From Cercis canadensis (Eukaryota; Streptophyta; Magnoliopsida; Fabales; Fabaceae): a DNA stretch of 64,000 nt. The translations under genes and the position numbers were made by a program. The stretch is taken from NCBI GenBank assembly GCA_003255065.1, contig QAOA01008505.1, positions 1 to 64,000 on the forward strand. The letters run 5' to 3'. Shown here piece by piece: positions 58,943 to 64,000 of the stretch; positions within the stretch are counted from its first letter, which is position 1; each line of letters opens with the position of its first letter. The notes below the pieces were generated by a model. That model did no database searches. It had not been told where the DNA came from and saw only the letters and a program-made list of their open reading frames with translations.

Positions 58943-59068
58943 CAGCTTTCTCTTGTTTTTTTAGTTGTATTTAACATGTTGGTGGGAACGACAAATGCAG
59001 TTAAGAAGCTTTCCCTTGTTTCTTTAGTTGTATTTAACATGTTGATGGGAACGAAAAATGCAGTTAAG
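58943..59068 (+). repeat. ~62-bp tandem duplication before DUF547 exon 5
   Basis: Two adjacent units share AGTTGTATTTAACATGTTG, GGGAACGA and AAATGCAGTTAA. The minus-strand open frame across them (58,732-59,040) is a by-product. Confidence 0.8.
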
Positions 59069-59372
59069 GATTTATACTACTGAAAACATTATGGAAAAGC
59101 TTCAAGATGCAGATTAATTTCATCTGGGCTGCAGTTGGAGTTCCCAAAATGCTTTATTGCTTCGCCAAAGCCCTTATGGATGATGCAAATTTGGCTGTAT
59201 GGATATCACATTATCTTCCTCCTTGTCAAGCTGCCTTTGTTGAGCAATGCATATCCTAGGGGCGACAGAGCATTCTTGTTTTGCACAACTATGGCATACT
59301 TGCCTTTGGTTCATGTTTCAGCTATTTATTCTTGCCTGATAGAATCCCCCAGTGCTATTTTATATTTTATTT

Positions 59373-59808
59373 TTAATAATTAGAAATATATTTAAATATA
59401 TTTCTAATTATTAATATAATTCAAATAAAATTCATATTAACGTTATATGATATTTGAATAAATTAGAGTATAGTATTATAGTATTTATATTTTATATTAT
59501 TATTATTATATATATTAATTTTTATTAGAACTATATTTATTTATTATATTTAATAAAATAGAAATTTAAAAATTTAATTTATTTTCTATTTTAGATATAA
59601 AGATATAAATAATAATAATAATACATAAATAGCTAATTGTATTTATATATATCTTTTATTTTTTCTAATTATATAAATTAATTAATATATTTAAATATAT
59701 CTATTTATTAAAATAATTAAATAAAATTCATATTAATATTATTAATCATATTTCTAATAAATATTTAAATGAACAATATAATATTATAATATTTATATTC
59801 TATATCAT
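59373..59808. repeat. AT-rich island with a perfect 42-bp palindrome
   Basis: Bases 59,373-59,414 are a perfect palindrome centred on TTTAAA (arm TTAATAATTAGAAATATA plus TTT). The following ~390 bp are almost pure A/T. It separates the DUF547 remnant from the LINE tail. Confidence 0.7.
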
Positions 59809-59811
59809 TAT

Positions 59812-60300
59812 TATTGGATATATATTTTGTTTATGGCAATTCCCTTTGGAAGGGTGGTTCAATGGTTCCATGTGGGCATTGTTTATGAATGCAGTGTGTG
59901 GTGGACTGATTCATGTTGCTTCGGGTTTCTGGCAGGTTTTGTGTGCAATCTTGGCCATTGTTCCATAACACAAGCTGAGTTGTGGGGTCTGGTTTTTAGG
60001 ATCCGTCTAGCTTTGTCCTTGGAGCTTCGTAAGGTGGTTATGGAATCAGATTCTCAACGGAGCTTGCAGCTTCTTCACAGTTGTGATAATGCTCTACATC
60101 TCTGCTTCACTCTTGTCCAGGAGATTAGCTCGAAGAGCCCATGAGGAAGATTTCAATGTTACTTAATTGTTGGAGCCTCCTCCCTGTCTGCAGAATTTGC
60201 TCATGAAGGATTATATGCATGTAGCTCTCCCAAGAGCTGTTGTTCCTGGGTTTCTTTTTCTTGTTTTGGGTCCTGCCCCATCTTTCAACCAAAAAAAAAT
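59812..60300 (+). mobile_element. LINE 3' tail with RNase H domain, copy 1
   Basis: A frame from 59,827 reads VYECSVWWTDSCCFGFLAGF, NLGHCSITQAELWGLVFRIR and LALSLELRKVVMESDS. This is the RNase H-like domain found at the end of plant LINE ORF2 (the ITQAELWGL and VMESDS segments carry the acidic positions). A second frame reads LEPPPCLQNLLMKDYMHVAL, then PR, the usual LINE ending, followed by an A-rich tail at about 60,290. The element is severely 5'-truncated, as LINE copies often are, with a frameshift after SSKSP. Confidence 0.85.
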
Positions 60301-61037
60301 AATTATTTTGTTTGTTGATTTTCAACATCTTTATGCTTGCTTACCATACTTCTCTTTTTTCTTTCATTTGCTTACCAGCTTTCTTATTGTATGGCATTCA
60401 GAATTGCAAGCTTTCAGTGAATTGGAGGGGTATTAAATGACACTGTTGACTAGAGCCTTTTAGAGGTCTACATGCCTACATTGAATAGTTGAGAATCTGC
60501 AAAAAGGTAAGATTTTCTAGTATAAGATTTTCTAGTAAAAGAATTTCTTCTGCTCTTCCATTTAATAAGAGTTCTTATACTCTAGTTTTGTTTATCCAAT
60601 AAATATTTTCCTGCTAGTATATCCTTGACTTAATTACTAACCTATGATTTTTTTTTTTATGGGGAAATGATTGAAATAGATAGCTCATGAGAAATAGTTA
60701 CCGGGAATGAAGCATTAATCAATTCTTCATATGATTAACCAGATAACATGTGGTTAATCAAGTTAAGAAGTGGTTAATGCTTCCCCTATGGTAAATATTT
60801 ATTCAAGACTATCATTTTTCAGTTATTTCCCCTTCTTTGTTCCTTCATAAACTTGCAGCGGAAGTGCAACTCAGTGGAGGGTTACAAGAGGTAGTTAAAT
60901 GGTGTTCTAGTGATTTGCATTGCATACACGAACTTATCCATTATGTTGTTTGTTTCAACTTTAATTTTGATTTGGATTCAAAATTATCAAAGGTTCAATT
61001 AATTTGTTTGTTTCGAATTTCTACCTCCTCTGCCACC
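60301..61037 (+). other. Leader-like stretch before alanyl-tRNA synthetase exon 1
   Basis: No independent gene is recognised. The open frame at 60,837-61,070 runs into the alanyl-tRNA synthetase start but its first part matches nothing I know. It probably represents promoter and 5' leader of the duplicated synthetase gene. Confidence 0.45.
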
Positions 61038-61188
61038 ATGCTAGGGGCAGAGTCACTGGAAATGGAGTAGTCGGCGAAGCACGTCAGGGACACGTACATC
61101 AAATTCTTTGTGGAGAAGAATCATGTGAATTGCAAATCGAGCCCTATTGTGCCCCACAATGACCCCACTCTTCTCCTTGCCAATGCTG
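61038..61188 (+). pseudogene. Alanyl-tRNA synthetase exon 1 fragment, copy 1
   Basis: ATG at 61,038 in the context CCACCATGC. It reads MLGAESLEME, stop, [40 protein letters not shown] and ends at a GTATGG donor. This is the conserved N-terminus of alanyl-tRNA synthetase, where the P.NDPTLLFANAGM segment begins the catalytic core that activates alanine and charges tRNA-Ala. The TAG stands where a tryptophan is usual, consistent with TGG to TAG. Only exon 1 is present. Confidence 0.87.
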
Positions 61189-62098
61189 GTATGGTTCTCT
61201 TCTTCTATGCCTCTTTAAATTAACTGAAGATGCGAATTTTGTTAATCTTTCCTAAGTTTATATCAATTTTTTTGCCGACCCATGTTGCTATATTAGTTAA
61301 AAATTAATTTTTGATCAATTTTATCGTTGACCCATAGCTTCTATGAAAGTCTTACTTCTGCCACCTATTTTTGGTCTTTATTTATGTGGCCTATTAGCCA
61401 AGTAATGAGGCTTTGGGTTTATGTGGCATTTTTAAAACCAGTGCTAGTTGAAATTTTTGGTTGTGTCATATCTGCCTGATTCAAGAAGCATTCAACTCCC
61501 ATGGTTTTCTCAAATTCCACTTGGTCAATGTCTTAATAGCAGTTTAGCACCTTGTTTTAACCTGAAATGTTTACCTAGTTGGGAGTTTCCCTTAGGCACC
61601 TTGCCCTTGGTCTAAACAGTGTGCCATTTTGAAGGGATAACCTTGTGTGAGCTGTGCCTTTTGGCAAGGCATAGGGTGCATGTAGGGCACCTCAGGCTTT
61701 GTAAAAGAGAATGGGAAAGAAAGGGAAAGAGGTTGTGGGAAACCATAAATTTTGGTTGAAAATGAGTAAGGTATGCAAATAAATTCAGATTAAATCTAGG
61801 GTTAGTGCTTTTCAAATTTTGGTCAATGTCACGGAAAAAAATAAAAATAAAAATGTGAAAACCAGTAAAGGTGTAAACGATTAACTTTAATTTTTAAACA
61901 CTTTTTTGGGAGCAGTAATAATTTTGCTTGAGTTATGAAGTCCATCCTGCGGACTAGCATAAAGTTAGGTTGCAACTAACAATCTGTTGTATGTTCAAGT
62001 TCTGATGTAATAATTTGTTGTTATTGTTGTTTTTTAAACAGAAACGTAAGGCAGAAAAATAATAGGCAGAAAACAGAAAACAACAAGAAGGAATATGA
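61189..62098 (+). other. Intron-like stretch after synthetase exon 1, copy 1
   Basis: No further synthetase exon was found. About 61,590-61,690 has a patch with CTTAGGCACCTTGCCCTTGG and GCATAGGGTGCATGTAGG, not recognised as coding. Confidence 0.45.
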
Positions 62099-62102
62099 NT
62101 AT

Positions 62103-62590
62103 TATTGGATATATATTTTGTTTATGGCAATTCCCTTTGAAGGGTAGTTCAATGGTTCCATGTGGGCATCATCTATGAATGCAGTGTACGGTGGACTGAT
62201 TCATGTTGCTTCGGGTTTCTGGCAGGTTTTGTGTGCAATGTTGGCCATTGTTCCATAACACAAGCTGAGTTGTGGGGTCTGGTTTTTGGGATCCATTTAG
62301 CTTTGTCCTTGGAGCTTTGTAGGGTGGTTGTGGAATCAGATTCTCAATGGAGCTTGCAGCTTCTTCACAGTTGTGATAATGCTTTACATCTCTGCTTCAC
62401 TCTTGTCCAGGAGATTAGCTTGAAGAGCCCATGAGGAAGATTTCAATGTTACTTAGCTGCTGGAGCCTCCTCCCTGTCTGCAGAATTTGCTCATGAAGGA
62501 TTATATGCATGTAGCTCTACCAAGAGCTGTTTTTCCTGGGTTTCTTTTTCTTGTTTTGGGTCCTGCCCCATCTTTCAACCAAAAAAAAAA
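62103..62590 (+). mobile_element. LINE 3' tail with RNase H domain, copy 2
   Basis: This is the second copy of the LINE tail. The frame from 62,162 reads IYECSVRWTDSCCFGFLAGF, NVGHCSITQAELWGLVFGIH and LSLELCRVVVESDS, then LMKDYMHVALPR and an A-rich tail. It differs from copy 1 at scattered sites, for example VVVESDS against VVMESDS. In some places copy 2 keeps the more usual residue. Confidence 0.83.
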
Positions 62591-63328
62591 AATTATTTTG
62601 TTTGTTGATTTTCAACATCTTTATGTTTGCTTACCATACTTCTCTTTTTTCTTTCATTTGCTTACCAGCTTTGTTATTGTATAGCATTTAGAATTGCAAG
62701 CTTTTAGTGAATTGGAGGGAAATGTATCAAATGACTTTGTTGACCAGAGCCTTTTAGAGGTCTACATGTCTACATTGAATAGTTGAGAATCTGCAAAAAG
62801 GTAAGATTTTCTAGTAAAAGAATTTCTCTTCTGCTCTTCCATTTAATAAGAGTTCTTATACTCTAGTTTTGTTTATCCAATGAATGTTTTCCTGCTAGTA
62901 TATCCTTGACTTAATTACTAACCTATGATTTTTTTTATTTTTTATTTTTATGGGGAAATGATTGAAATAGATAGCTCATGAGAAATAGTTACCGGGAAGG
63001 AAGCATTAATTAATTCTTCATATGATTAACCAGATAACATGTGGTTAATCAAGTTAAGAAGTGGTTAATGCTTCCCTTATGGTAAATATTTATTCAAGAC
63101 TATCATTTTTCAGTTATTTCCCCTTCTTTGTTCCTTGATGAACTTGCAGCGGAGGTGCAACTCAGTGGAGGGTTACAGGAGGTAGTGAAATGGTATTCTA
63201 GTGATTTGCATTGCATACACGAACTTATCCATTATGTTGTTTGTTTCAACTTTAATTTTGATTTGGATTCAAAATGATCAAAGGTTCAATTAATTTGTTT
63301 GTTTCGAATTTCTACCTCCTCTGCCACC

Positions 63329-63479
63329 ATGCTAGGGGTAGAGTCACTGGAAATGGAGTAGCCGGTGAAGCACGTCAGGGACACGTACATCAAATTCTTT
63401 GTGGAGAAGAATCATGTGAATTGGAAATTGAGCCCTATTGTGCCCCACAATGACCCCACTTTTCTCCTAGCCAATGCTA
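63329..63479 (+). pseudogene. Alanyl-tRNA synthetase exon 1 fragment, copy 2
   Basis: It reads MLGVESLEME, stop, [20 protein letters not shown] and [20 protein letters not shown]. It shares the TAG with copy 1, so that stop predates the duplication. It keeps the tryptophan in NWK where copy 1 has cysteine. The donor is now AGTATGG instead of GGTATGG. Confidence 0.85.
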
Positions 63480-64000
63480 GTATGGTTCTCTTTTTCTATG
63501 CCTCTTTAAATTAACTGAAGATGCGAATTTTGTTATTCTTTCCTAAGTTTATATCAATTTTTTCACTGACCCATGTTGCTATATTAGTTAAAAATTAATT
63601 TTTGATCAATTTTATCGCTGACCCATAGCTTCTATGAAAGTCTTACTTCTGCCGCCTATTTTTGGTCTTTATTTATGTGGCCCATTAGCCAAGTAATGGG
63701 GCTTTGGGTTTATGTGGCGTTTTTAAAACCAGTGCTAGTTGAAATTTTTGGTCGTGTCATATCTGCCTGATTCAAGAAGCATTCAACTCCCATGATTTTC
63801 TTAAATTCCACTTGGTCAATGTCTTAATAGTAGTTTAGCACCTTGTTTTAACCTGAAATGTTTACCTAGTTGGAAGTTTCCCTTAGGCACCTTGCCCTTG
63901 GTCTAAATAGTGTGCCGTTTTGGAGGGATAGCCTTGTGTGAGCTGCGCCTTTTGGCAAGGCACAGGGTGCATGTAGGGCACCTCAGGCTTTGTAAAAGAG

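Larger units (their letters stand above)
56283..59350 (+). pseudogene. DUF547 protein pseudogene, five exon fragments with introns
   Basis: Exon 1 (about 56,283-56,429) reads DPYSVCGK, stop, SWAAIGNYGLATEVSWMSVG and KKQLEYAAWALRRFR. Exon 2 (56,538-56,637) reads MLVVQLAKVNPIHLSCSEKL and AFWINLYNALIVH, the signature of DUF547. Exon 3 (56,723-56,782) reads AYLAYRVPRSKFKLFSLLQK. Exon 4 (58,013-58,107) reads AAYTVSDQHSF, then after a frameshift GTAIEYVTLRMKPPVHH. Exon 5 (59,135-59,350) reads VPKMLYCFAKALMDDANLAV, WISHYLPPCQAAFVEQCIS, stop, GRQSIL and YLFLPDRIP. AG and GT borders are kept. DUF547 proteins of plants often have an N-terminal coiled coil, and their biochemical role is unclear. At least two stops and one frameshift make it non-functional. 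Confidence 0.87.
59809..62098 (+). repeat. 2.3-kb direct repeat unit, copy 1
   Basis: Starting at TATTATTGGATATATATTTT the sequence is collinear with 62,100 onward at high identity (a few percent divergence, small indels), with an offset near 2,291 bp. The unit contains a LINE tail and alanyl-tRNA synthetase exon 1. Copy 1 ends at the N at 62,099. Confidence 0.88.
62100..64000 (+). repeat. 2.3-kb direct repeat unit, copy 2 (runs off the window)
   Basis: It is collinear with 59,809-61,710 and begins one base after an N. Whether the unit continues to full length cannot be seen. Confidence 0.88.

Noticed and set aside
58732..59040. Minus-strand 102-codon frame with an internal repeat (MLNTTKETRES)
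   Set aside because: The repeat is produced by the 62-bp tandem duplication. The plus strand carries the DUF547 remnant here, so this is antisense chance.
46900..59350. A single Helitron spanning the WAPL to DUF547 fragments
   Set aside because: Attractive because of the multi-gene, same-strand content, but no convincing TC start or hairpin-CTRR end could be placed, so it stays a hypothesis.
1..64000. CRISPR arrays, operons, bacterial or organelle genes, tRNA or rRNA genes
   Set aside because: No regularly spaced repeats with unique spacers, no operon-like coding and no cloverleaf or rRNA sequence were recognised. The TGGTATCAGAGC-type motifs are retrotransposon primer sites, not tRNA genes.

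Overview
The window looks like repeat-rich, gene-poor nuclear DNA from a flowering plant, most likely a eudicot. I see no intact protein-coding gene. The evidence for a plant is the mix of families: Ty1/copia and Ty3/gypsy retrotransposons, a plant-type Mutator (MULE) transposase with SWIM finger, CACTA and hAT ends, NLR leucine-rich repeats, degenerate TTTAGGG telomere-type repeats, and exon fragments resembling plant proteins. Species cannot be decided. Gene names below come from recognised peptide motifs, not database searches.

Layout. 1-4,040: part of a long LTR-type repeat (copy D) joined to a 5'-truncated copia element with its 3' LTR. 4,041-7,834: a short direct repeat, a copia gag start, and a decayed gypsy gag-protease. 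About 9,020-16,322: three more copies of the copy-D repeat in alternating orientation (A plus, B minus, C plus). 17,369-17,737: a copia LTR with primer-binding site. 19,880-21,151: a non-autonomous MULE with 7-bp target duplication. 21,930-25,266: an NLR leucine-rich-repeat pseudogene followed by a single annexin exon. 25,560-26,657: a minus-strand gypsy gag with its LTR. 26,933-27,523: a hAT-type MITE. 31,750-37,717: decayed minus-strand coding remains, a 400-bp telomere-like tract, and a decayed MULE transposase. A solo LTR (33,787-35,201) with perfect TSD splits this block.

The most interesting part is 39.3-64 kb. A CACTA-type element (39,277-45,866) carries intron-containing fragments of three unrelated housekeeping genes: mitochondrial intermediate peptidase, the GTPase DRG and splicing factor U2AF65. 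Just downstream lie fragments of WAPL, alanyl-tRNA synthetase (internal exon), the exon-junction protein Y14/RBM8A, a DUF547 protein (five exons), and alanyl-tRNA synthetase exon 1. The last sits in a 2.3-kb unit, with a LINE tail, that is present twice. All these fragments lie on the plus strand, keep plausible splice sites, and are broken by stops and frameshifts. This points to genomic DNA-level capture or segmental duplication, not retrocopying.

Cross-cutting features are: frequent local tandem duplications of 45-150 bp; premature stops that mostly fit C-to-T or G-to-A change (expected of methylated, silenced DNA); and single-N assembly joins, three of which coincide with edges of duplicated sequence. 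Nothing here forms a working pathway. The window records transposon insertion, gene-fragment capture and decay.
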